Shown here in pieces: positions 1-10,832 of a stretch of 64,000 bases of DNA. The position numbers and the translations under genes are program-made. Position 1 is the stretch's first letter. Every line of letters begins with the position of its first letter. This DNA is from Zygnema cylindricum. Lineage: Eukaryota > Streptophyta > Zygnematophyceae > Zygnematales > Zygnemataceae. The stretch covers positions 19,579-83,578 of the forward strand of contig JBBHKE010000085.1 in the NCBI GenBank assembly GCA_037447655.1, read 5' to 3'. The notes under the pieces were generated by a model that was not told the origin of the DNA, made no database searches, and was given only the letters and a program-made list of their open reading frames with translations.

Positions 1-1376
1 CAAAGTTGCAGAAAAACAGTCTGCCATTTCTTTGATTAACTCAACTGTGATAATCAAAATAATCTCAGTTCTACAAGTTATACTCAGAGAGTTCACTACT
101 GAATGTACGGAGGCATACCAGCCGTACGTTATCTACCACCTACCTAAATTATTGTGAGTATACCCGAATAATTCGAGGTATGTCAGGCTAACTAAATCAA
201 CACTCATAAACTATTTAGCAAAAAGACAAACCTCTGTTGTATAGAATATTTACACCGACACCTCCGCAAAGTCAACTTGCTTAGTCACTTGAGATCTTCT
301 TATGAATCTCGTCCAACGACTTGATTCATATCAACCGCAGCTGCGTTGTTATATACCTGGATATATCCAAAAATAACCACAGCTTCGTCGCAGTTGCGTT
401 GTCCTATTTAAAGTACACTTGTCTTAAATAAATGCGCTATACCGACGGCGCATATTTCAATGTTTCGTATATTTCAAATCAGATCGCTTTGCGATCCGCA
501 GTCCATTTTTTATTCCTTGTTCACGCCACTCAATAAGTCCCGTACTTCACTGTAATTTTATCCGTGCGTTCGCTCCCCCAATCCATGAATCCATTCGAAC
601 CTCCACATTAATAATATACACATGAAATGTCGCAAGCATACAAAATGTCACGTACGCACGAAACTAACTTTTCAAAACAACACTCCGTTGAAAATTTAGT
701 TTCGTGCACTCGGTATACAATATGCAGAGTGTAAAGTGTTAAACGTCACCACTGCTTCCGCTACGTTGCTATGATGCGTTGATGTATTGTGAAGGAAACA
801 ACTTCCGCTGATTTACGACTGCTCTAGCTTTGTTGCTATAGTTTGACATCGCAGCTGCGCTGCCTTGTCATCACACTTGCACTGCTCTCCGCAGTTACGT
901 ACATCCCAATTTCTCCTCTCTTTCGCGATCCTCCAAGCAAGTCCGTACCAAATCACATAAACTATCGTCGACCGAGTACTCCCCTAATTTGTGTATATCT
1001 TGTAGTGTACTTATAGCTATAGTAAAATTTGTGTGTACGAAACTAAGTCTTCAACAACAATACTCCTCGGAGTCTTGGTTTTGTGCTCCCTGAGATACCC
1101 TTTCACATGCAACTAAATGCCCCTTATACATTTACTCCAATTTCAACTACCACTTACTATTAATGCATTTGTCCAAAATCTCTCCAAATATTTTTCACCC
1201 TAAACACACCATTGCTTCCGCTGTCTAGATGTAAGAGTACACTTTGTAAGGAAAAAAATATTTTCCAAGAGTGATAAAATTATGCAATTTTCTATGCTGC
1301 CATGCTCTGCTAGTCCAACATCCCAGTTGTGCTGATCATACACCGCATGCCTAGCACCTACTCTATTTTACCCTCA
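1..1376 (-). repeat. LTR of gag-only Copia-like element B (left copy, cut by window start)
   Basis: This block recurs at 2913-4571 (continued at 10735-10832) and at 13252-14657, all in the same orientation. Read on the minus strand it begins TGAGGG just after a purine tract, so its plus-strand right edge is the CA at 1375-1376. It is the 3' LTR of element B1 and lacks the part lying left of the window. It contains several copies of a GCAGCTGCGTTG-like motif (around 340-415 and 770-900). No coding capacity is seen in it. Confidence 0.8.
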
Positions 1377-1392
1377 AATTTCCCCCTTTGAG
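1377..1392 (-). other. Polypurine tract of element B1
   Basis: The minus strand reads CTCAAAGGGGGAAATT directly upstream of the LTR start TGAGGG. This is the position and composition expected of the plus-strand primer of an LTR retrotransposon. The second copy lies at about 10833-10848. Confidence 0.6.
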
Positions 1393-2898
1393 TCCTCCAT
1401 ATAACTACTTTTTTCAATATTTTAATTTGATCATTTTCTGCAAGTGTTTTCTTCTACGGTTGGTCTTTCGGTATCTGTATCTAGTTTTCTTACGACATTC
1501 TGGTCTCTTCATAGAATTTAAACTTTCGCCAATTATATGACCATTTTTGATCTCATAAATTTCCTTTATTAATCCCAATTTCTCAACAATTTCTATCGGT
1601 TCTTTACTAAGTTCATTAATTTTTAAAATTCGCATATTTTTCCACTTTTGATGTTAATTCCCCATTTTGTGTGAATTTACCATTTTCTCTTTCATCACCT
1701 TTTCTTTGCCCTTGTCCAAATTCTGTTTTCATTTTAGAGTTCTCTATATCTAAAGAATATTCTACAGCCAATTTTGCTTCTCTTACTCCCCTTTCTTCAA
1801 GAATTTATTCTCCGTTTAAGTCATTTTCACACACCAATCTATCACAAGAAAGAGTCACACAAACCGAGTCTTTTTCACTCTCTTCTCTCACCACACTATC
1901 TTCGGTGTCAATAATTTTTCCAATCCCTTCTACTTCTCCTCTACCTTTAGTTACCTTGTCCTTTAGTAAGTTTGTGTCATTTACCAATCTGTCATAGGAA
2001 ATATTTTCAATATCCAAATCCTTTTTCTGTCACCTCTTTCTCCTCATTTCGAACAACATAGAAGGTCGGTTACTAAATAAATTCGTCAACAAAAGTTGGA
2101 TGCCTTTTGTCATCGGTCAAGTCTTGTCTCTCACTCATGAAACCACTTGATTCTCTTCTTTTTGAAGGTTGAACCATGTTGTTGTCCCATCCATTTCTAA
2201 AATTTCCTGTGACACATGCACTTTTGTAGAATGAACATACCCTGAAAGTATGTCCTAAATCATTATAGTAAGAACTAGTCTAAGGTCGATCTCCGAACTA
2301 ACTATTACTCTTACTTTTCTGAAACTGAGACATAGATTCCTTCATATTTCTCTCACTTGATTAGACCTTTCTACTAGCCTTTTCATCTAGAAGAAATCTT
2401 CTTGCTACAGCTAAGCTCCAATCCTTTTTATCAATTAAAGTCAATCGGTGTAATGCATTCTTATATTCTTTAGGTAGGTTTCTCATTAACAAGAGAGCTT
2501 GTTGAGCATCTGTGAAGTTTCCTTCTGCCAAATCATTTTCTACAAATAATACTTGTAGATCAATACATTGCTTCTCCCTACTTCCTCCTACATATTTGTA
2601 TTCAACTATTTTGGTAACATTACTAAGCCAATGATATTCAAAAGTCTTTGTATACGTACATTCTAAGCACTTCCATAATTCAGCTGCACTTTTAAAACTT
2701 ATGTATGACATTACCAGTTTCTTAGTCAAGGAGTTCTTGATAACCCTTAGACACTCATGATTTTTCTTTTTCCATCCATTTGATGTTTCAGCCAAAGTAC
2801 CATCCACCACATCCATTAGCTCCATCATCTCGAAGTAGCTCTCGAGCACACACTTCCAGTAGTGATATTTAAACCATTAAATATGGGAAGCCATGGGC

Positions 2899-2912
2899 GT
2901 GGGCCCATAACT
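2899..2912 (-). other. Primer-binding site of B1: initiator tRNA-Met anticodon arm
   Basis: The plus strand reads GTGGGCCCATAACT directly beside the LTR edge at 2913. Plant initiator tRNA-Met carries GUGGGCCCAUAACC across its anticodon stem and loop, so the minus-strand RNA can pair with the inside of that tRNA rather than its 3' end. Priming by an internal half-tRNA fragment is known from Drosophila copia, yeast Ty5 and Volvox Osser. The same site recurs at 13239-13251 and, shorter, at 9787-9797. Confidence 0.75.
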
Positions 2913-4571
2913 TGTTGTCCATAGCCTATATCAGCCATGGATACTCAAGGAAACACCCACAGACTACCCCAAAAACAGTTGTGTTTCAGACAGCACATAT
3001 TACTCCACAATAAACAAAATCACCTCAAACTACACCAATATGCAGTATACCATAAACATTGTAAACTCCCAAAGTTACAATTTAATCAACCAAGGAATCT
3101 AGAAGATATAAGCTCCAAAGTTTCCCAAAAACAGTTGACAACTTATCAAACTAACCAGGTAGACTTCTCACATAATTCTATGGAGATATCAGAACACACA
3201 AAAACTACACACACATATAGATTATGGATCATAGAATATCTTTACAGAGTTTCACATTAAAACATCAATCAAACTGATCACACCAATAGGTCAAAGTTGT
3301 AAAAATTCAGTTTGCCATTTCTTTGATTAACTCAGCTATGATAATCATAAATATCTAAGTCGTACAAGTTATACTTAGAGAGTTCACTACTGATTTTACC
3401 GAGGCATACCAGCCGTACGTTATCTACCACCTATCTAAATTATTGTAAGTATACCCGAATAATTAGAGGTTTGTCAAGCAAACTAAATCTACATTGATAA
3501 ACTAATTAGCAAAAAGACAAACCTTTGTTATATAGAATATTTACACCGACACCTCCGCAAATTCAATTTGGTTAGTCACTTGAGATCTTCTTATGAATCT
3601 CGTCCAACGACTTGATTCATATCAACCGCAGCTGCGTTGTCACATACATGGATATATCCAAAAATAATCGCAGCTTCGTCGCAGCTACATTGTCCTATTT
3701 AAAGTACATTTGTCTAAAATAGATGCGCTATACCGACGGCGCATATTTCAATGTTTCGTACATTTCAAATTAGATCGTTTCGCGATCAGCCGTCCATTTT
3801 TTATGCCTGTTCACCCCAATTAATAAGTCCTGTACTTCACTTTAGTTTTATCCGTGCGTTCGCTCCCCCAATCCGTGAATCTATTCTAACCTCCACATTA
3901 ATAATATACGCATGAAATGTCGCAAGCGTACAAAATGTCGCGTACGCACGAAACTAACTTTTCAAAACAACACTCCCCTAATAATTTAGTTTCGTGCACA
4001 TGGAATACAATATGAAGCGTGTCAAGTGTGAAACGTCACCACTGCTTCCGCTACGTTGCTATGTTGCGTTGCAGTGTTGTGACGCTAACTGGTTCTGTGG
4101 ATTCACAACTGCTCTAGCTACGTTGCTATAGTTTGACATCGCAGCTGCGCTGCCCTGTCATCACAGTTGCACTGCTCTTCGCAGTTGCGTACATCCCAAT
4201 TTTTACCTCTCTTTCGTGATCCCCCAAGCAATTTTGTACCAAATCACATAAACTATCGTCAACCGAGTACTCCCCTAATTTGCGTACATCCTGTAGTGTA
4301 CTTATGGCTACATTAAAATCTGTGTGTTTGAAACTAAGTCTTCAACAACAATACTCCCCCAAAGACTTGGTTTCGGGCTCCCATGAGATACCTTTTCACA
4401 TGCAACTAACCGCCCGTTATACATTTACTCCAGTTTCAACAGTCAATTACTATTTTTGCATTGGTCCAAACTCTCTCCAAATATCTTTCACCCTAAACAC
4501 ACCATTGCTTCCACTGTATTAATGTAAGAGTACACTTTGTAAGGAAAAAAATATTTTCCAAGAGTGATTAA
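2913..4571 (-). repeat. LTR-B, middle copy, first part (interrupted by Copia C)
   Basis: The block begins TGTTG on the plus strand beside the primer-binding site and matches the left LTR over its length. It breaks off at 4571 where Copia C is inserted and resumes at 10735, ending at CA 10831-10832. Spliced length is about 1757 bp. It serves as both the 5' LTR of B1 and the 3' LTR of B2, so the array shares it. It includes the first 26 nucleotides of the B gag frame (2938-2913). Confidence 0.8.
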
Positions 4572-5485
4572 TGTTGTTCTACGACCACTGGAGCAGGTGG
4601 AGCAGTAGCAGTAGTAGTAGAAGTAGACATAATTCACTCACAAAAGCTTATCAAGAATCCAATCAAGCAATTGTTTTTCTACAGCTCACCAAATCTGACA
4701 CAAAGGTCGAAACTACTTCTTACTATACCACAGTATAGAATATCACAAAGACTGACAACTCCCAAAGTTTCGGCCCTATTGATCCAACTTAAATCAAGAT
4801 ATGCAACTCAGAGATTTCCCAAAAACAGTCTGCAAGTCTGAATACATCAAATGTTCTAAGTCCTGAGTCTTATACTCGAAGTGAGTTTCTACTCCTAGTT
4901 TTCCAATTATATAATGTTGTATCTGCGATACAAAGGTTCCTGAGAGATACGTCCAATATCCTAACTGCCACTAAGATCTAAGTACTCATATTCATGATAA
5001 AGCTAATTCTGCCAATGTACAAACAGTATTACTGAGGGGTCAATACAATTACTTCCCGCCGGCTTAGTTACTATTGTCTAGATGAGTTCATCCAGGTGTT
5101 GCGAAAACACCTACTAGCAAATCACTATGAATCTCGTCTATTGACTTGATTCAGATCAACCACAGCTGCGTTGTCTTGTTGCGAAACATATTCATCGTCA
5201 CCGCAGTTTCGTCGAAGCTGCGTAATCCTGTACTGAATAACCGCAGCTGCTTTGTCCAATCTGCGTTGCACTTGCTTTGTCCCTTCTGCGTCGAATCTCC
5301 TTTGTCCCATCTGCTTCGCAGCTGCTTAGTCTCGTTCAATGTGTGACATGCACATATGGATGTAGGTGCCATTCCAAAATACCTGTTCTGTACTTAAGTG
5401 ACGAAGCGTGTCATTTACGCTATATTTTACTGTCTTTCTACTGTCACAGTGATTTACTGAGACTTAAAGCTTTCCAAAATCAGCA
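4572..5485 (-). repeat. 3' LTR of Copia C
   Basis: This 914-bp LTR starts TGTTG and ends CAGCA on the plus strand. Like the 5' copy at 9798-10729, it contains the gag start codon (ATG 4630-4628), here encoding MSTSTT, a run of T and A, then PPAPVVVEQQ up to the LTR edge. Repeated GCAGCTGC-type motifs lie at 5160-5335. Confidence 0.82.
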
Positions 5486-5503
5486 ATCCCCTAAAGCTTT
5501 AGA
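5486..5503 (-). other. Polypurine tract of Copia C
   Basis: The minus strand reads TCTAAAGCTTTAGGGGAT just before the LTR start TGCTGATTTTGG. Copia E has nearly the same tract (20462-20476), which ties the two families together. Confidence 0.65.
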
Positions 5504-5690
5504 ATCGGTGTATTAGCGCAGTTGCGATGTCAAGAAGCGCAGCTGCGTTGGTGTAGTAGCGCAGTATAGCAACATAACAACGCAACAAATTTACCTAGTC
5601 CCACTGCATCCCAATGTAGGACTTAGCGCAGTATGGCAGCATAGCAACGTTGCAACTCAGCTAGCCACTTTGTCCCACTACAACCCTACA

Positions 5691-8600
5691 TTACTTCAAC
5701 TTAACTGTAGGAAGAGCTCTGATGAGCATATAAGCAATCATTTTTGCATATGGCAAATAGCATAATTTAATTACTCGAGAAAACAATTTTTCTCTTACAA
5801 AGTGTAATCTTACCTCCATGTGCTTACTCTTGAAGTGGTGACTGGGGTTAGAGGCAATGGCAATGGCAGCCTTGTTATCACACCAGATCACCTGTGAGCC
5901 ATCTTGCATGTATCCCAATTCTTACAATATGGATTTCACCCATAAGAGTTCTTTGAGAGCCGAGCTTTTTGCCATGTATTCTGACTCCGTTGTCGGTTGT
6001 GGCGTAACCTTTTGAAGTTTGCTGCTCCAGCAGCAAGTCCCGTTCCCAATCTGCACAACGAATCCCGCGGTGGATTTTCGGCTTGGCAAGTCGCCATAGC
6101 TTGCATCACTCCATGTTTGGTGCTTCACTTCTCCTCCACCTAGTGTGAGTTTGAGGTCTTTAGTTCCTGCCAAATACTTTAAGACTCTCCTTGCTGCATC
6201 ACGGTCAGATTTTCTAGGATTTTCTAGACTTCTGCTCAGTACCCAAACTGCTGCAGCAATATCAGGACGCGTACGGTTCATGAAATACATTAAACTTTCC
6301 ACTATTTGACTGTAAGGTATTAGTGTCATAGGAACATCTTCCCCTGACTCTAAATACTCACTAACAATAACACCCGGTTTTGTCTCTTCTCCCTCTAACT
6401 TCTGTCGAAACTCTATTGGAGTTAGACACCCTTTTGCCCCGCGCATTTTATACTCATCTAACATGTTTCCAACAGCCTCCTTTTGAGTCAATTTTATTAA
6501 TCTCTTATTTCTATTCCTTTCTACCTGAATACCGTGAATATATTTCGCCTCACCGAGGCCTTTCATCTCAAACCGTGAATTTAAGTCAGTTTTGATTTTA
6601 TTAATTTCAGCCATTGATTTGCTAATTAGTAGTAGATCATCTACATACACCGCAATACACACTATCATATCCCCACCCTTTAGAACGTAAACAGAATGAT
6701 TAGAGCTTATCTTTTGAAATCCTAGGCTAGTTAAGAATTTGTCAAACTTCAAATTTCATTGCCTAGGGGCCTGTTTTAGATCGTACAGAGATTTTAACAA
6801 TTTGCATACTAAGTGCTCTTTTCTTGGCTTGGCATACATTTCAGGTTGCTGCATGTAAATATTCTCTTTTAGATCTCTATGTAAGAAGGCCGTTTTTACA
6901 TCCATCTAATGTATTACCATATCTACTATAGATGCTAGGGACACCAAGATCCTAACCGTCGGAAATCTTACAACCGGAGAAAATGTTTATTCAAATTCAA
7001 TTCCTTCTTTTTGATTATACCCCTTTGCCACAAGCCTAGCTTTATGTCGTTTAATGGTGTTATCGGAATTTAACTTCACCTTGAATACCCATTTGCTGCC
7101 GATCGCTTTTCGGTCCGGAGGAAGATCCACAAGCTCCCATGTTTGAGCTTCCATGATCGACTTCATTTTGTCGTTAGCTGCCTCGATCTAGTGATGTCGT
7201 TTTGGTGATGAGAAGGACTCCCGAATGGTCAGAGGCTCCCTTGAGGTCGCAGATTAGGCAAATTGGGAGTTTGCTCGCAGCCGGCTACTGGACCGTCTTC
7301 CCTTGGAATTTTGAGGTTGAAATCGTTGAATCCCTCGCATTTCTCTGTTGTTTCTGTGTAGAATTTGTAGGATTTGAATTCTAGTCACCGGGTTAAAACT
7401 GAACTTGTGGAGGAACTTGGTTAGTTTCAGACATCGGTGATACCACCGAAAGCCTGTGCATCTGTGTGACAATCTCTTGTGTGCAGTCTATAATGTTATA
7501 CTCTTGTATTTTTTGCTGCTTTTGTTGCTCTTTCATTTTAAATAAATCTATCGAGTCAAGCTCATCCTTTACAATAATATTCTTTGCTACATTTTTTTTC
7601 TGTGTGTCAAATACAAAGACTTTGTACCCTTTGGAGTGATCATCATACCCCAACAAAATACCAAGTAATCTTTTCGCTTCCATTTTCCATTTGTCTTTAG
7701 ATGTATTTAAAACAAAGCATTTGCAACAAAAGACTTTGAAATGCCTAACATCCGATTTTCTACCAGTCTAGATCTCATAAGGATTAGTCTCTAACGATCT
7801 TGACCCTATTTTATTCTTTATATAAACAACACTATTTAATGCTCTTGCCCAGAATTTTGGATCTACGTCCTTATCTGTAAGCATTCACCTAGAGCTCTTT
7901 GTAATAGTTTTATTTAGTCTTTCTGAAACCCCATTTTGTTCCGGTGAATATAGAACGGTAAGCTGATGACTAATTCCCTCCTTAATTAGGAAGTTTTCAA
8001 ACTCTTTTGACATTTATTCGTTGTCGTTCTACGATCTGAGTTCCAGAATCGGCAGATCATGTAGTTTCTCCACCCATACTTTGTAGTGTTGGAAGTGGGT
8101 GAAGACTTCACTATTGTCCTTCAAAAAGTAGAATTTAGTAAACCTTGAAAAGTCATCTGTAAACGTAATCATATATTTTACCCCCCCGGCAGATGGTACC
8201 TTTGCAGGGCCGAATACATCACAATGAATTAGTTGCAAAAGTTTAGTGGACCGCTGTTCAAATTCATGAGGAAACAGTAATCTGTGTATTTTTCCTAGTG
8301 CACGGCCATCACACACGTTTTAGCCGACTGAATTGAAATAGTGACTCCTAATTTACCAACATGTACCATTTTTTTCAATCTGTCATACTTCACATGGCCT
8401 AAACTCTTATGCCACAGCTCATCTAAAGATAATGCATCGGAATACAAAACACCATTTTCTTTATTATCGAGCATATCTATTCGATACATTTTGTTGGTAT
8501 CTCTAGTGCCTGTGACCGCAATATTTCCATTCTTGCTAACAACCTGCCGACCATTTTTCAAATTGACCTCAAATCCTTTACTTTCTACAAAAGAAGTTGA

Positions 8601-9870
8601 AAACATTTTTTTATTGAAATCCGGGACAAAGAGAACATTATGAAGAGTTCTCTCAACTGCCTTTCCTTAAGTATCAACTAGCAATGAAACATCACCTAGA
8701 GCACGTGTCTGTACAATCATACCTTAAGCATAGTAGATATTTTTCTCGGGTGTGGATTTTAAATTTTTGAAAAATGCCTTGTTCTAGCACATGTGTGCCG
8801 ACGCTTCTGTATCCATTATCCATCCATTGTTTTTTGCACCCTCCATTGTTTCTGCCATAGCTAATAAGTCCTAAGTCCTCGTCGTTCTCGTCAGAGAGTG
8901 TCAGAGATTCATCGTGGTAAGATGAAGATGCCGAGAATAGTGCATTTCCTCGAGATGTAGATCTTGTGAAGCCTTGATTTTACCGGTTTTGTTGCCATCC
9001 AGGCCTGTACAAACCTGTTTCGTTAGCTCTCTTAAGCTTAGGACAGAACTTACATCCATGACCTTTTTCATTACAATAAAAACAGCCATTGAAAGACTAT
9101 ATATTCCCTCTCAGATTAAATTGTTTAAACTGATTCTGGTTCTGATTAAATTGATTTCTCTGCTGATCAAACTGATTTCTTTGTTGATTAAACTGAACCT
9201 TTTTGTCAAAGTTTGTGTTAAATGCCTCTACCTATCTTTGTGCGCTTAGAATTTTGGAATCAACTTCCTCCTCTAATATCAAATTAATAGCTAACTGTAA
9301 AGTCCAACTAGATTAATCTTTTTGTTTTAGCATATCAAACGTTGCTTTCATAGTATTAGGAAGACCCCTCATTAGTAATGCAGTTTGTTAAAACGAGGAA
9401 ATGATCCACCTGCAGAAGTATGAGAGTCTATTAGAATTCGAAACTTGTTACCATATTCGGCCATTGTGCCGCTCGTGTATTTGTAGTCCCAAATTTGTGT
9501 AGCCAAAAATAGTTCTTTTTGGACATTAGCCTTTTCATAATCATCTTTAAGAGATTCCAGATATCAATCACCTTTTTCATTTTTATACGAGACATAGCCA
9601 ATTCTTTTTAGATATAGAATTTTAGAATAGATCGAGCTTGCGAATTTTTCTTTGACCAAGATGCATCTGTTTTTGCCAGGAAACCATCCTAAATATCCAA
9701 AAGATTAACATTTTCGAATTGTGTTTCCACCATATCCGCCCAATAAACATATTTTTCCCTCGAGAAGGTAGGAATTCTTGATGACAGGCCCATAACCTGT
9801 TGTTCCGCGACCAAACCTCCATGACCATTGGAGCAGGTGGAGCAGCAACAACAGTAGTAGATGTAGACAT
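5691..9870 (-). pseudogene. Gag-Pol of Copia C (Ty1/Copia type, broken)
   Basis: The gag frame starts at ATG 9870, inside the 5' LTR (MSTSTTVVAAPPAP). A canonical CCHC knuckle (CFYCNEKGHGCKFC) lies near 9085-9040. The protease region is decayed (8900-8650). The GAG pre-integrase motif LWHKSLGHVKYDRL is near 8430-8370 and the integrase core (HCDVFGP, FTDDFSRFTKFYFL) is at 8260-8100. The reverse transcriptase and RNase H remain as one long frame (6752-5922), with the YVDDLLLI active site near 6650-6630 and the RNase H segments SDASYGD and TESEYMA; the RNase H end (IWCDNKAAIAIASNPSHHFKSKHMEV) is at 5918-5800. Several frameshifts and stops separate the pieces, so it is an old inactive copy. Confidence 0.85.
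9787..9797 (-). other. Primer-binding site of Copia C (internal initiator tRNA-Met)
   Basis: The minus strand reads GGTTATGGGCC immediately after the LTR end. It is complementary to the anticodon loop of initiator tRNA-Met (GGCCCAUAACC). The site lies within the gag reading frame, as in family B. Confidence 0.65.
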
Positions 9871-10729
9871 AATTGACTCACAGAAGCTTACCAAGAATCC
9901 TTCCAAACAGTTGTTTTTCTACAGCTCACAAAATAAGACACAAAGGTCCAAACTGCTTCAAACTATACCACAATATAGAATATCACAAAGACTAACAACT
10001 CCTAAAGTTTAGCCCAATTGGTCCACTATGCATCAAGATATGCAACTCAGAGGTTTCCCAAAAACAGTCTGCAAATTACACAATCTGGAAGTCGCGATAC
10101 ATCAAATGTTCTAAGTCTTGAGACTTATAATCGTGGTGAGTTTCTACTCCTAGTTGTCATATTACATAATGTTGTATTTCCGATACAAACGTTTTTGAGA
10201 GATACGTCCAATATCCAACCTGCCACTAAGATCTAAGTACTACTAATCATGCTAAAGCTAATTTTGCCACTATACAAATAGTAATACTCAGAGGTCAATA
10301 CAATTACTTGCCGTTGGCTTAGTTAATGAGTTCATCCAGGTGTTGCAAAAACACCTACCAACATATCACTATGAATCTCGTCCATTGACTTGATTCAGAT
10401 CAACCACAGCTGCGTTGTCTTGTTGCGAATCATATTCAACTTCACCGCAGTTTCATCGCAGCTGCATCGTCCTATACTAAATAATCGCAGATGCTTTGTC
10501 AAATATGCGTCGCAGCTGCTTTGTCCCATCTACGTCGCAGCTGCTTTGTCCCATCTGCTACGCACCTGCTTAGTCTCGTTCAATATGTGACAGGCACATG
10601 TGGATGTCGGTGCCATTCCAAAATACATGTTCTTTACTTAAATGACGACGCGTGTCCTTTACGCTATATTTTATTGTCTTTCTGCCGTCACACAGATTTA
10701 GTGAGACTTAAAGCTTTTCAAAATCAATA
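9798..10729 (-). repeat. 5' LTR of Copia C
   Basis: This 932-bp LTR is paired with 4572-5485. It includes the untranslated leader and the first 73 nucleotides of gag (ATG 9870-9868). Differences between the two LTRs are spread along their length, consistent with an old insertion. Confidence 0.8.
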
Positions 10730-10734
10730 ATTAA

Positions 10735-10832
10735 ATTATACAATTTTCTATTTGGCCATGTTGCGCTAGTCTGACATCGCAACTATGCTGATCATACACC
10801 GCAGGCGTAGCAGCTGCTCTATTCTACCCTCA
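10735..10832 (-). repeat. LTR-B, middle copy, remainder
   Basis: These 98 bp continue the LTR broken at 4571 by Copia C. They match 1269-1376 of the left LTR and end at the same CA before the purine tract. Confidence 0.7.

Larger units (their letters stand above)
1377..2938 (-). pseudogene. Gag-only polyprotein of element B1 (decayed)
   Basis: On the minus strand a reading frame starts at ATG 2938-2936, inside the LTR (MADIGYGQQ), and runs through the primer-binding site (VMGPRPWLPIFNG). After a frameshift it continues as a Copia-type gag of the UBN2/gag-polypeptide kind (2849-2361), ending LLDEKASRKV. A zinc-knuckle-like stretch follows at about 2250-2290 (NDLGHTFRVC). Then come an acidic segment (2017-1805) and a very basic C-terminus (1635-1414; KKTRYRYRKTNRRRKHLQ). 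There is no protease, integrase, reverse transcriptase or RNase H between the LTRs. The order gag, knuckle, acidic part, basic tail is repeated in copy B2, so the tail belongs to the element. Stops and frameshifts show it is no longer translated in full. The element probably relied on an autonomous Copia for its enzymes. Confidence 0.7.
4572..10729 (-). mobile_element. Copia C: full-length LTR retrotransposon, decayed
   Basis: The element is 6158 bp, bounded by TG and by a mutated CA (ATA at 10727-10729). A 5-bp direct duplication ATTAA flanks it at 4567-4571 and 10730-10734. LTRs are 4572-5485 and 9798-10729. Removing it rejoins an uninterrupted LTR-B, which confirms the boundaries. The order on the minus strand is LTR, primer-binding site, gag, protease, integrase, reverse transcriptase, RNase H, purine tract, LTR, which is the Ty1/Copia order. 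Confidence 0.88.
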
